From Croceicoccus sp. (GTDB lineage: Bacteria; Pseudomonadota; Alphaproteobacteria; Sphingomonadales; Sphingomonadaceae), in the NCBI GenBank assembly GCA_002694745.1, contig NZMY01000006.1, positions 62,001 through 126,000 of the forward strand: a stretch of DNA of 64,000 nt, given 5' to 3'. Position 1 is the stretch's first letter. Every line of letters starts with the position of its first letter. Both the position numbers and the translations under genes were made by a program. Under the pieces are notes generated by a model, which was not told where the DNA came from, did not search any database, and saw only the letters and a list, made by a program, of their open reading frames with translations. Positions 1 through 8,464 of this stretch are shown piece after piece.

Positions 1-447
1 CACCGAACCGTCGTCGTTCCACAGGATCTCGGCCGCGGGGAAGCCGGGGAAGATCTCGACCCCCATCCCCTCGGCCTTTTCGGCCAGCCAGCGGCACAGA
101 TTGCCAAGGCTGCCGGTATAATTGCCGTCGTTCGACATGAACGGGGGCAGCATGATCTCGGGCATGGAATATTTGCCGGTGCGCGTCAGCACCCAGTGGA
201 GGTTGTCCGTGACCGGCGTTTCGGCCAGCGGGCAGCCGTCGTCGCGCCAGTCGGGCAGCAGCTCGTCCAGCGCGCGCGGATCGACCACCGCGCCCGACAG
301 GATATGCGCGCCGATCTCGGATCCCTTTTCAAGGACGCAGACCTCCAGCGCCTCGTTCACCTGTTTCAGCCGGATCGCCGCTGCAAGGCCCGCCACCCCG
401 CCACCGACAATGACGACATCATAGGGCATGGATTCGCGTTCGGACAT
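1..447 (-). CDS. Electron transfer flavoprotein-ubiquinone oxidoreductase, N-terminal part
   Basis: The gene runs off the left edge of the window; only the first 149 codons are present. The protein starts MSERESMPYD and goes directly into a Rossmann FAD-binding segment (VVIVGGGVAGLAAAIRL), followed by EKGSEIGAHILSGAVVDPRAL, the characteristic ETF-QO N-terminus. ETF-QO is an inner-membrane FAD/4Fe-4S protein that passes electrons from ETF, reduced by acyl-CoA dehydrogenases, to ubiquinone. The iron-sulfur and quinone-binding parts lie outside the window. It is transcribed divergently from the UDG-like gene. The family is clear from the sequence; activity is inferred from the family. Confidence 0.9.
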   Translation of the reverse strand, partial: MSERESMPYDVVIVGGGVAGLAAAIRLKQVNEALEVCVLEKGSEIGAHILSGAVVDPRALDELLPDWRDDGCPLAETPVTDNLHWVLTRTGKYSMPEIMLPPFMSNDGNYTGSLGNLCRWLAEKAEGMGVEIFPGFPAAEILWNDDGSV

Positions 448-591
448 GGCAGGCTCCCTCTTCGGCTCTCTCACGAAATCTGTCGGCGCAATGACAGACC
501 GGTTATTCTACGCTCGCGATTGGACTTGATTGCAGAACGCCGCGTGGTCAAGGGTGGGGGCGAAAAATCGGATTCCCATTCGGGCAGCAAT

Positions 592-1380
592 GTGACCACT
601 TTCAACGATCCCGGGGCTGATCGCAGCGACAATTCGGCACTGGTCGAAAGCTGGTCCGCGTTCTGGGCAGATGCGGGCGTGGACCTGTCGTTCGATGACG
701 ATCCGCGCGACTGGATCGCCGAAGCCGCGCCCCCGCCCGAAGCGCCCGAGCGCGAGGCAGACGCCCCCCGCCCGCGTCCGGCCCAAGCCGCCCCTGCCGC
801 AGCGCCCGCGATCGGCGGCCCTTCGGATCGCTGGCCCACCACGCTCCCCGCGTTTCGCGACTGGTGGATGACCGAGCCGATGGTGGATGCGGGCGCCCCC
901 GCGGGCCGCGTGGCCCCGGTAGGCGAAGCGGGCGCAAGGCTGATGATCCTTGTCGCCGATCCGGCCGACGACGACGGCGATGCCCTGCTGTCGGGCGAGG
1001 ACGGGCGGCTGCTGGACGCGATGCTGGCGGCGATGGGGCTGGAACGCAAAGACTGCTATCTGGCCTCCGCCTTGCCGCGCCCCACCCCCGCCGCCGACTG
1101 GCGCAGCCTGCATCAGGCGGAACTCGGCGCATTATTAAGGCATCACATCGCATTGACCGCGCCGCAGATGCTGGCGATTCTCGGCGGCGAACTGGTCACG
1201 ATCCTCGCGCCGGAGCGATTCGACGCGGCATCCGCGCAGGGCGCTATCCGCATCGAAACCGGCGGAGAAGCGCGGGAAATCCCGGTGCTGGCAAGTTATC
1301 CACTGGCGGTCATGCGCGGCAGACCGCAGGCAAAGGCGCTTTGGTGGCGACGCTGGCTATCGCTCTCTTGCCCGTATTGA
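592..1380 (+). CDS. Uracil-DNA glycosylase family 4-like protein, probably degenerate
   Basis: The C-terminal half resembles a family 4 UDG fold: an LLDAML(x)AMGL segment after the motif A region, a CYLASALPRP stretch, and a final motif B-like region. The key sites look eroded. The usual GEAPG of motif A reads VADPA. The His of the usual HPA/HPS motif B reads SYPLA. The four Cys that bind the 4Fe-4S cluster are not present. The N-terminal third is an Ala/Pro-rich acidic linker, which is common in sphingomonad members. The start is uncertain: GTG 592 is used here, and GTG 544 in the same frame is an alternative; neither has a strong Shine-Dalgarno. It probably binds DNA or nucleotides rather than excising uracil (inference). 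Confidence 0.6.
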   Translation: MTTFNDPGADRSDNSALVESWSAFWADAGVDLSFDDDPRDWIAEAAPPPEAPEREADAPRPRPAQAAPAAAPAIGGPSDRWPTTLPAFRDWWMTEPMVDAGAPAGRVAPVGEAGARLMILVADPADDDGDALLSGEDGRLLDAMLAAMGLERKDCYLASALPRPTPAADWRSLHQAELGALLRHHIALTAPQMLAILGGELVTILAPERFDAASAQGAIRIETGGEAREIPVLASYPLAVMRGRPQAKALWWRRWLSLSCPY

Positions 1381-1492
1381 CGAAACCGCGCGGCGGATTC
1401 ACCCTTTGTTGAGCAACGCTTTTTACCCTCGGGCGCGGGAAAGCACCCGGTCTTTGCGCTGGCTGGAACAGGCAAGAAGGAATCGCTGATCC

Positions 1493-3289
1493 ATGGCTGC
1501 AGTTTTGTCCCGGCGTCTGGCCGGGCCCCTTATCTCTTTTCTGGCGCTGGCCGCGCTGGGCACCGCCCCCGCGGCGGCCAATGTCGCGAATGCCGTCGCC
1601 GCGGTCGAGCAGTCGGCCCATATCCCCGCGCAACTCAGCGACGAGGACCGCGCCTTTTATGCCGAGGTGTTCCGCCAGATCGATGCGGAGAACTGGGCGC
1701 AGGTCGATTACATGCTGGCGCAAAAGCCCGACGGCATGCTGACGCAGCTGGCGCTGGCCGAATATTATCTTGCGCCCACCTCGCCCAAGATCGAGCTGCC
1801 CGCGCTGAACGCATGGCTGTCGCGCGGCACGGATTTGCCGCAGGCGGGCCAGATCGGGCGGCTGGCGCTGAAGCGCGGCCTCGAAAGCGCGCCCAGCCTG
1901 CCCAGCACGCAGCGGCTCGTGTCGATCCGCGCGCCCGAAAAGCGCACGCGCCCGCGTTCGGTGGGCGACGGGTCGATGCCCGAGAGCATCGCCAGCGCCA
2001 TTCTGGAGCGGATCACCAATGACGATCCCGGCGGCGCGCGCATTCTGCTCGACGGCGTGGATGCGGGCCTTTCCAGCAGCGCGCGAGCCGAATGGCGGCA
2101 GCGCGTGGCGTGGTCCTATTACATCGAGAACGACGACAACAACGCGCTGAACCTTGCGCGCAATGTCGCCAATGGCGGCACCGGCCCATGGGTGGCCGAA
2201 GGCTGGTGGGTCGCGGGGCTGGCCGCATGGCGGCTGAGCAATTGCGAGATGGCGGCGGACGGATTCACCCGCGCCGCGCAGACCGCGGACAATCAGGAAT
2301 TGCGCGCCGCCGCGCATTACTGGGCCGCGCGCAGCTTCACCCGCTGCCGCCAGCCGGAGGAAGCCGCCCCCGCGCTGCGCCGCGCGGCGGGCTATTCCGA
2401 AACGCTGTACGGCATGCTGGCCGCCGAGCAACTGGGCATGCGCCTGCCGCCGATCCAGTCGGGCACCGGTTTCGACCGGGGCGACTGGAACGCGCTGGCC
2501 GGCAATCCCAACATTCGCACCGCCGTCGCCCTGACCGAGATCGGGCGCGAGGGGCTGGCTGACGAAGTGCTGCGCCATCAGGCACAGATCGGCAGCCCGC
2601 AGCAATATCAGCCTCTGGCGCGGCTGGCCCGCACGCTGGGCCTTCCCGGCACGCAGCTGGCGATGGCCTATAACGCGCCGCCGGGGACCAAGCCCGATTC
2701 CGCCACGCGCTATCCGCTGACGCGCTGGCAGCCGGTCGACGGCTGGCGCGTCGATCCGGCGCTCGCCTTCGCGCACACGCTGCAGGAATCGCGTTTCCAG
2801 CCCGAAGCCGTCAGTCCGGCGGGCGCGGTCGGGCTGATGCAGATCATGCCGATCACCGCGCGCCACCATGCGGGGCTGGGCCTTGGACAGAGCACCTCGG
2901 CACTGCAGGATCCGCCCACCAATATGAGCTATGGGCAGCGCCATCTGGAAATGCTGCGCGATTCCAGCGGCACGCAGGGCCTGCTGCCCAAGATCATGGC
3001 CGCCTATAACGCGGGGCTGTCGCCGGTGCAGCGCTGGAACAGCGAGATCAACGCGCAGGGCGATCCGCTGCTGTGGATGGAATCGATCCCCTATTGGGAA
3101 ACGCGCGCCTATGTCGCGATCGTGACGACCAATTACTGGATGTACCAGCGCCAGATGGGCCGCGATTCCGATGCGCGCGAGGCCTATGCCCAGAACCTGT
3201 GGCCGCGCTTTCCGGGTGTCGAGGGCAGCGATGCAGTGGCGATGCACGGCAAGGAAGTCACCTCGCCCATCGTGCGCAGCGGGGGCTGA
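1493..3289 (+). CDS. slt: Periplasmic lytic transglycosylase (Slt family)
   Basis: This 598-aa protein begins with a Sec signal peptide (basic RR, hydrophobic core, cleavage near residue 29). A long helical superhelix region follows, with TPR-like segments such as ARAEWRQRVAWSYY and AAHYWAARSF. The catalytic SLT domain is C-terminal: Glu432 in HTLQESRF, then GLMQIMP and AYNAG, the three hallmark motifs of Slt70-type enzymes. It should cleave the MurNAc-GlcNAc bond to give 1,6-anhydromuropeptides in the periplasm. The start at ATG 1493 follows an AAGAAGGA ribosome site. moaB begins 9 bases after the stop, so the two may be cotranscribed. Confidence 0.93.
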   Translation: MAAVLSRRLAGPLISFLALAALGTAPAAANVANAVAAVEQSAHIPAQLSDEDRAFYAEVFRQIDAENWAQVDYMLAQKPDGMLTQLALAEYYLAPTSPKIELPALNAWLSRGTDLPQAGQIGRLALKRGLESAPSLPSTQRLVSIRAPEKRTRPRSVGDGSMPESIASAILERITNDDPGGARILLDGVDAGLSSSARAEWRQRVAWSYYIENDDNNALNLARNVANGGTGPWVAEGWWVAGLAAWRLSNCEMAADGFTRAAQTADNQELRAAAHYWAARSFTRCRQPEEAAPALRRAAGYSETLYGMLAAEQLGMRLPPIQSGTGFDRGDWNALAGNPNIRTAVALTEIGREGLADEVLRHQAQIGSPQQYQPLARLARTLGLPGTQLAMAYNAPPGTKPDSATRYPLTRWQPVDGWRVDPALAFAHTLQESRFQPEAVSPAGAVGLMQIMPITARHHAGLGLGQSTSALQDPPTNMSYGQRHLEMLRDSSGTQGLLPKIMAAYNAGLSPVQRWNSEINAQGDPLLWMESIPYWETRAYVAIVTTNYWMYQRQMGRDSDAREAYAQNLWPRFPGVEGSDAVAMHGKEVTSPIVRSGG

Positions 3290-3298
3290 GCGGCGGAC

Positions 3299-3826
3299 AT
3301 GGCGATCGACGAAACGCGCGTCTTCAAGCCAATCAATATCGCGCTGCTGACCGTGTCGGACACGCGCACGCGCGAGGACGACACCAGCGGCGACATATTG
3401 GCGGGCCGCATTGCGGCGGCTGGGCACATACTGGCCGACCGCGCGATCATCCGCGACGATGCCGAACTGATCACCGCCGAACTGCACCGCTGGATCGAGG
3501 ATGAGAATATCGACGCGGTCGTCACGACGGGCGGCACCGGCCTGACCGGCCGCGACGTCACGCCCGAGGCGCTGGAGAGGGTCAAGACCCGCGACATCCC
3601 GGGCTTTGGCGAGCTGTTCCGCTATCTGTCGCTGAAGACCATCGGCACCAGCACGGTGCAGTCGCGCGCCTGCGCGGTGGTGGCACGGGGCACCTATATC
3701 TTCGCGCTGCCGGGATCGAACGGGGCGGTGAAGGACGGCTGGGACGGCATATTGGCCGAACAGCTCGACAGCCGGAACCGGCCCTGCAATTTCGTCGAGC
3801 TGATGCCGCGCCTGAAAGAACGCTAG
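3299..3826 (+). CDS. moaB: Molybdenum cofactor biosynthesis protein MoaB
   Basis: This 175-aa MoaB/MogA-fold protein has the molybdopterin-binding signature TTGGTGLTGRDVTPEAL around residues 80-95 and a GSNGAVKDGWD segment near residue 140, both typical of MoaB. The family adenylylates molybdopterin or assists molybdate insertion; some MoaB proteins have lost this activity. It follows the transglycosylase gene by 9 bases. It converges with the YcxB-like gene, and the two stop codons share the bases CTAG (3823-3826). Confidence 0.9.
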   Translation: MAIDETRVFKPINIALLTVSDTRTREDDTSGDILAGRIAAAGHILADRAIIRDDAELITAELHRWIEDENIDAVVTTGGTGLTGRDVTPEALERVKTRDIPGFGELFRYLSLKTIGTSTVQSRACAVVARGTYIFALPGSNGAVKDGWDGILAEQLDSRNRPCNFVELMPRLKER

Positions 3827-4335
3827 TTGCGTTTGACGCCCGCGGCCTGAAGCCTTGCGATCAGATCCGGCGCCTCTCCTTCCAGAGCGGCCTTGGGGAC
3901 GAGGTTGAAGAACATCTCGGTCTGGTAGAGCAGCACGGTGCCGGGCGTTTCGTCCCAGCGGTAGAAATCGGCGAAAGGCACGCGCGCTTCACCCCTCTCC
4001 GATGTGAAGAGAACGCCTTCTGCATCCCAAGCGATGTGCGATGGCAGGCGCAGCGCGGCGCTCTGCCGGTGCTGGCGGCGTCCCAGATTGGGCACCAGCC
4101 AGATATGGTTGATCGCAAGGATCGCCGGAACCGCCATGACGAACACAAGCGCAATCCCTGACAGGCGGCCATAGGCAACAAGGTCGAGCACGATCAGAAG
4201 GACCAGCAGGACAAGCACTGCGACGATCAGCTTGCCGATCAGCCCGCTCGTCATGCGCCGGATCATGTGTCGCCGCATCGCTTCGACGACTAGGTTCTCG
4301 TCCACCCGATATAAAAAAGGTCCGTGGGTTCCCAT
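3823..4335 (-). CDS. YcxB-like membrane protein
   Basis: This protein of about 170 aa has two adjacent hydrophobic helices (LIVAVLVLLVLLIVLDLVA, then SGIALVFVMAVPAILAI) and a soluble C-terminal domain of the YcxB type (AWDAEGVLFTSERGEARVPF, then FYRWDETPGTVLLYQT). This architecture is common in small sphingomonad membrane proteins of unknown function. ATG 4335 is preferred; an in-frame TTG at 4365 would add ten residues. It overlaps moaB tail to tail by four bases. No specific role can be assigned. Confidence 0.6.
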   Translation of the reverse strand: MGTHGPFLYRVDENLVVEAMRRHMIRRMTSGLIGKLIVAVLVLLVLLIVLDLVAYGRLSGIALVFVMAVPAILAINHIWLVPNLGRRQHRQSAALRLPSHIAWDAEGVLFTSERGEARVPFADFYRWDETPGTVLLYQTEMFFNLVPKAALEGEAPDLIARLQAAGVKRN

Positions 4336-4412
4336 GCCGCGGCGATAATCGGGTAGCGTGAACAAAGCTATAAGTTCTTGTTTTGTTCTTTGCCGCCGAG
4401 TAATTTGCGGCC

Positions 4413-5510
4413 ATGCCGAGTCGCCCTAATCCCGCGCATCACGAGGCCCAGCGAGGCCGCGGCGCGCCCAGCAATGCGGTGCCGCAGCGCTTCGGCCTGG
4501 CCGAGCGGCTGGCGGACGGCGACTGGCTGGACGAGGTCGAGACCATCGACGGCGCGGCGGGCCGGCGGCGGACAATTGTGACCGATGAGCATCCCCGCTC
4601 GATCCTGACGTTCAACACCTCGCCCGACATCGGCTTCGACCGCTCGATCAACGCCTATCGCGGGTGCGAGCATGGCTGCATCTATTGCTTCGCGCGCCCG
4701 ACCCATGCCTATCACGATCTGTCCCCCGGCCTCGATTTCGAGACCAAGCTGTTCGCCAAGCCCGATGCCGCCGAATTGCTGCGCAAGACGCTGGCGAAAC
4801 CCGGCTATGCGCCGCGCCCCATCGCGATGGGGACCAACACAGATCCCTATCAGCCGATCGAGGGGCGCTATCGCATTACGCGTGCCATCCTCGAGCTATG
4901 CCTTGAGGTCCGGCACCCCGTCACCATCACCACCAAGTCCGACCGGCTGCTGCACGATCTGGACCTGCTGGCGGAAATGGCGCGGCACCGGCTGGTCGCG
5001 GTCGGGATTTCGGTCACCAGCCTCGACGCGCGGTTGTCGCAGACGCTGGAACCGCGCGCGCCTTCGCCCGAAAAGCGGCTGGCCGCGCTGGCAAGGCTGG
5101 CCGAGGCGGGCGTGCCGACGCATGGCATGATCGCGCCCGTCGTCCCCGCGATCACCGACGAGTTCATCGAACGCACCGTGGCCCGGCTGGCCGAGGCGCG
5201 GGTGAACAGCGCGGGCTGGATCATGATGCGCCTACCGCACGAGGTCGCGCCGCTGTTCCGCGAATGGCTGGACGTGCATTACCCCGACCGTGCGGCCAAG
5301 GTGATGGCGCTGGTGCAGGAGATGCGCGGCGGCCGCGATAACGAGCATCGCTTCCACGAACGGTTCAGGCCAAAGGGCGCGTGGGCCGACATGCTGCAAT
5401 CCCGCTTTCGGCTGGCCTTGAAGCGCAGCGCGATCCCGCAGCGGAAACCCGCGCTCGATTGCAGCAATTTTCGCCCGCCTTCGCGCGACGGGCAACTGGC
5501 GCTGTTCTAG
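4413..5510 (+). CDS. PA0069-type radical SAM protein
   Basis: The 365-aa protein carries the radical SAM cluster motif C85-x3-C89-x2-C92 in RGCEHGCIYCFAR, followed by a TIM-barrel-like region with GTNTDPYQPIE and TITTKSDRLLHDL. The layout matches the SplB-like 'PA0069 family', which is related to spore photoproduct lyase but occurs in non-sporulating bacteria. The substrate is unknown. It should bind a 4Fe-4S cluster and generate a 5'-deoxyadenosyl radical in the cytoplasm. It converges with the SRAP gene, sharing CTAG (5507-5510). A DNA-related role is possible from this neighbour but unproven. Confidence 0.85.
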   Translation: MPSRPNPAHHEAQRGRGAPSNAVPQRFGLAERLADGDWLDEVETIDGAAGRRRTIVTDEHPRSILTFNTSPDIGFDRSINAYRGCEHGCIYCFARPTHAYHDLSPGLDFETKLFAKPDAAELLRKTLAKPGYAPRPIAMGTNTDPYQPIEGRYRITRAILELCLEVRHPVTITTKSDRLLHDLDLLAEMARHRLVAVGISVTSLDARLSQTLEPRAPSPEKRLAALARLAEAGVPTHGMIAPVVPAITDEFIERTVARLAEARVNSAGWIMMRLPHEVAPLFREWLDVHYPDRAAKVMALVQEMRGGRDNEHRFHERFRPKGAWADMLQSRFRLALKRSAIPQRKPALDCSNFRPPSRDGQLALF

Positions 5511-6118
5511 CTCGCCGCCGCCCGCTGCACCCATGGCTCGGCGGTGCGGTCGACCTGCATCGGCCCGGCATAGGGAGTGCATAAAGACAGCGCCTCTTCC
5601 GGCGAACCCCGCATCCACAGATCGCGCTGGCCGGGATCGATCAGCACCGGCGAGCGATCGTGCAGATCAGCACAAACGGGCGCCGCATCGGTCATCACCA
5701 TCGAATAGACCGCGCCCCACTCGTCGCTCTGCCGCCAGATGCCTGCCGCGGTGAAGACGGGCTGATCGGGCAGGCTGAACCAGCTGCGCGTCTTGGCGCC
5801 TTTCGGCCCCTCCGCCTCGGCAAAAGCGGTCATCGGGATCAGGCAGCGCCGTTCGGCAAAGCTGTAACGCCACATGAAGCTGTCCAGCCGGTCACAGCGC
5901 GCATTATTGACGGGTTTTGGTTTCAGCATCCGGCCCGACTTGCCCTTCAGCGACAGCGGAAAACCCCAGACCATGCTGCGCAGGCCTGCTGCGTCCAGCA
6001 CCAGTCCGGGATAGCCGGGAAACACCTCCTCGCCAACGTTGGTGCCCGCGGGCGCGTCCACGCCGAACAGCCGCGCCACCTCGTCGGCGGCTTTCGTCAT
6101 GCGATAGAGATTGCACAT
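5507..6118 (-). CDS. SOS response-associated peptidase (SRAP/HMCES/YedK family)
   Basis: Translation from ATG 6118 gives MCNLYRMT, placing the essential Cys at position 2 once Met is removed. SRAP proteins use this Cys to form a thiazolidine crosslink to abasic sites in single-stranded DNA. Other family features are visible: VNNARCDRLDS, the RRCLIPMTAFAEAEG block (usually GFYEW) and LHDRSPVLID with the conserved His. Length is 203 aa, within the family range. Upstream in-frame codons are not used because Cys2 must be exposed. It protects abasic sites during replication (family knowledge). Tail-to-tail neighbour of the radical SAM gene. Confidence 0.9.
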   Translation of the reverse strand: MCNLYRMTKAADEVARLFGVDAPAGTNVGEEVFPGYPGLVLDAAGLRSMVWGFPLSLKGKSGRMLKPKPVNNARCDRLDSFMWRYSFAERRCLIPMTAFAEAEGPKGAKTRSWFSLPDQPVFTAAGIWRQSDEWGAVYSMVMTDAAPVCADLHDRSPVLIDPGQRDLWMRGSPEEALSLCTPYAGPMQVDRTAEPWVQRAAAS

Positions 6119-6168
6119 GGACGAAGGCTGCCGCGCGGGCGGGCGGCTGTCAAAGGCGAAGCGATGCG

Positions 6169-8379
6169 TTAGAGGCTGATCCGCGCGCTCAGGCGGAAAT
6201 TGCGGCCCGCCATCGGCACGAAATCCTTGGTCACGCTGGAATGGCGGCGCGCGTCGACGTCGAAGATATTGTCGACCTGCGCAATCACCGTCAGGTTGCG
6301 ATTGCCGCGCCACGGCTTCCACGCCAGCGAGGCATCGACCATCGTGAAGCCGTCGGTCTTCGTCTCATATTCGGCGGTGCGGTCCTGATCGTCGAACAGG
6401 CCGACCTCGACGCGCCCTTCCAGCTGGCGCGTCTGCGCCGTCAGCGCATAGCGCGCCGAAAGCGGCGGGATCAGCGGCACGGGCGAACCGTCGTCCAGTT
6501 CCGCGCGGACATAGCTGGCCGAAATCTCGTTGCCGATGGTCACCCCGCCCAGCCTGACGAGCGGGAAGGCGGTCTCGGCCTCGAAGCCGATATAGTCCGC
6601 ATCCTCCTGAAGCTGCTGGAAGACGGGGAGGTCGTCCTCTTCCTCGCCGGTGGCGGCCAGATAGATGTAATCGTCGAACTTTGTGGCAAAGCCGGTCAGC
6701 GCGAAGGTCGCGGGGCCGAAAGCGCCGCGCACATAGGCCTCGATCCCCAGCGCCTTTTCGGTGTCCAGGAACGGGTCGCCGATTTCGAACTGCTGGGTCG
6801 CAGGATGCGGGCCATCGGCATAAAGCTCCTCGCCCGCGGGCGCGCGCTCGACGCGGCTGCCGTTGAGGCCGAAGCGCAGTCCGCTCGCGGTCTCGTGCCA
6901 GACGCCGATCGCGCCCGAGAAGCTGTCGAAATTGCGCGAGGCATAGCCGTCGGCGGACTGATCGGAGTGTTCGTAGCGTCCCGCCAGTTCCAGCGTCACC
7001 GCGTCGAGATCGAGTTCCTGCAGCGTGAACAGCGCGAACTGGCTGGTGGTATTGGGCGGCACGAAGGCCTCCGCACCCACCGCGTCGAGTTCGCGGCGAT
7101 AATATTGCGCGCCCAGCGAGCCGCCACCATTCGCGCCCAGCAGGCCGCCGCGCTGGACCAGTTCGACGCGGCCTTCGATGCCATTGACGTCGAACACCGT
7201 GCCGGTCTCGCCGCTTTCCAGCTCGGTGTGGGTGTAATTGGTCACGCCCCAGCGGGTCCTGACCTCGGCGAAGGGGCCGTCATCGAAGGACAGCGACCCG
7301 CGCAGATCGGCGCGCCACTGGCGCATGTCGATGTCGACGGTCTCGTGGTCGTGGCCTTCCTCTTCATGGCCGTGATCTTCATCATGATCTTCGTCGCCGT
7401 GGTCCTCGCCCCCTTCCTCGTGCGCGTGGCCCGCGCCGGGGCGCAGCGGCACGCCGTAGAATGTGTCGTAGAGGCCGACCGACACGCCGAGCGTCGCCCG
7501 CTCGCCGATCCACGACACGCCGGCACCCGCCGACCATGTCTCGGTATCCGAATTCTCGACGATGCCGCGCACATTGGCGGCCTCGATCAGCTCCTCGGCT
7601 TCCTCGGGCTCGTCCGCATGTTCGGCGGCTTCGGCCAGCAATTCGGCGCGCAGGCCGTCGCTGAGGGCATAGCCCGGAACCTCGAGGTCATTGGTCTTGC
7701 GCCACGATCCGTCGACATGGACAACGAATTCCCGGCCCAGCGGCGCGTCGATCGATGCGCCGATCTGGCGCAGGTCGGACGCGGTGTCGGTGGCGGCGGT
7801 GCCGTCGACATGCACCGGCTCGTCCGGAATGCGCAGCGGGATGCGGCGGTCGATGACATTGACCGCGCCGCCGATGGCCGAGCTGCCGTAGAGCAGGCTG
7901 GCGGGGCCGCGCAGCACCTCGATCCGGTCGGCGATCAGCGGGTCGATGGTGACCGCGTGATCGGCCGAGGTGTTCGACGCGTCGATCGCGCCGATCCCGT
8001 CGGTGAGGACGCGCACGCGCTCTCCCTGAAAGCCGCGCAGCACTGGGCGCGAGGCGCCGGGGGCGAAGCCGGTCGCCGACACGCCGGGCAGATTGGCAAG
8101 CACGTCGCCGATCTGGCCCGCCATCTCGCGCTGAAGCTCGACCCCGCTGACGACCGAGGTGCCCGCCAGCACGTCCAGCCTGCCCACGCCGCCACCAGTG
8201 ACGACGATATCGGGGCCGTGGAAATCGTCGTCCCTGTCGGCGCCTGCATCGGCATCGGTATCGGCAGGGGGCGGCGGCGGAGTCTCGGCCTGCTGGGCCT
8301 GCGCGGCCAGCGGCATCAGCCATGCGGCGGCACCGACAAGAAGAGAAAGGCGGCGGGCGTTTCGTGCATGATATAACAT
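6169..8379 (-). CDS. TonB-dependent outer-membrane receptor with His-rich loop (ZnuD-like)
   Basis: The 736-aa protein has a signal peptide ending AAQAQQ, a plug domain (PDIVVTGGGVGRLDVLAGTSV; VLRGFQGERVRVLTDG; IEVLRGPASLLYGSSAIGG) and a 22-strand-type barrel ending in RLSARISL. Residues about 314-348 form an extracellular loop made almost entirely of His, Asp and Glu. Such loops are seen in zinc receptors such as neisserial ZnuD, so zinc uptake is the likely role (inference). ATG 8379 is chosen because it starts the signal peptide; an in-frame TTG lies at 8415. A 17-bp inverted repeat covers the start codon. Confidence 0.88.
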   Translation of the reverse strand: MLYHARNARRLSLLVGAAAWLMPLAAQAQQAETPPPPPADTDADAGADRDDDFHGPDIVVTGGGVGRLDVLAGTSVVSGVELQREMAGQIGDVLANLPGVSATGFAPGASRPVLRGFQGERVRVLTDGIGAIDASNTSADHAVTIDPLIADRIEVLRGPASLLYGSSAIGGAVNVIDRRIPLRIPDEPVHVDGTAATDTASDLRQIGASIDAPLGREFVVHVDGSWRKTNDLEVPGYALSDGLRAELLAEAAEHADEPEEAEELIEAANVRGIVENSDTETWSAGAGVSWIGERATLGVSVGLYDTFYGVPLRPGAGHAHEEGGEDHGDEDHDEDHGHEEEGHDHETVDIDMRQWRADLRGSLSFDDGPFAEVRTRWGVTNYTHTELESGETGTVFDVNGIEGRVELVQRGGLLGANGGGSLGAQYYRRELDAVGAEAFVPPNTTSQFALFTLQELDLDAVTLELAGRYEHSDQSADGYASRNFDSFSGAIGVWHETASGLRFGLNGSRVERAPAGEELYADGPHPATQQFEIGDPFLDTEKALGIEAYVRGAFGPATFALTGFATKFDDYIYLAATGEEEDDLPVFQQLQEDADYIGFEAETAFPLVRLGGVTIGNEISASYVRAELDDGSPVPLIPPLSARYALTAQTRQLEGRVEVGLFDDQDRTAEYETKTDGFTMVDASLAWKPWRGNRNLTVIAQVDNIFDVDARRHSSVTKDFVPMAGRNFRLSARISL

Positions 8380-8384
8380 ATCAT
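8368..8384 (-). promoter_or_regulatory. Inverted repeat over the receptor start codon, Zur-like half-site
   Basis: Read on the minus strand the site is ATGATAT-GTT-ATATCAT, two perfect 7-bp arms around a 3-bp centre. It includes GATATGTTATA, which differs at one position from one half of the alphaproteobacterial Zur box (GAAATGTTATA). The second Zur half is poorly matched. The position over the ATG would suit a repressor blocking transcription or translation of a zinc receptor. Zur binding is an inference. Confidence 0.4.
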
Positions 8385-8464
8385 CGCCGTTAGATCGAAG
8401 GACCGACGCGATCAAGAGGCTTGTTGCATGTGCGACAAGATTTTTCAGCCTCCGCCGTCCGGCG

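Noticed and set aside
1310-3487. 725-codon minus-strand frame over the transglycosylase and moaB
   Set aside because: Shadow frame; real motifs are all on the plus strand.
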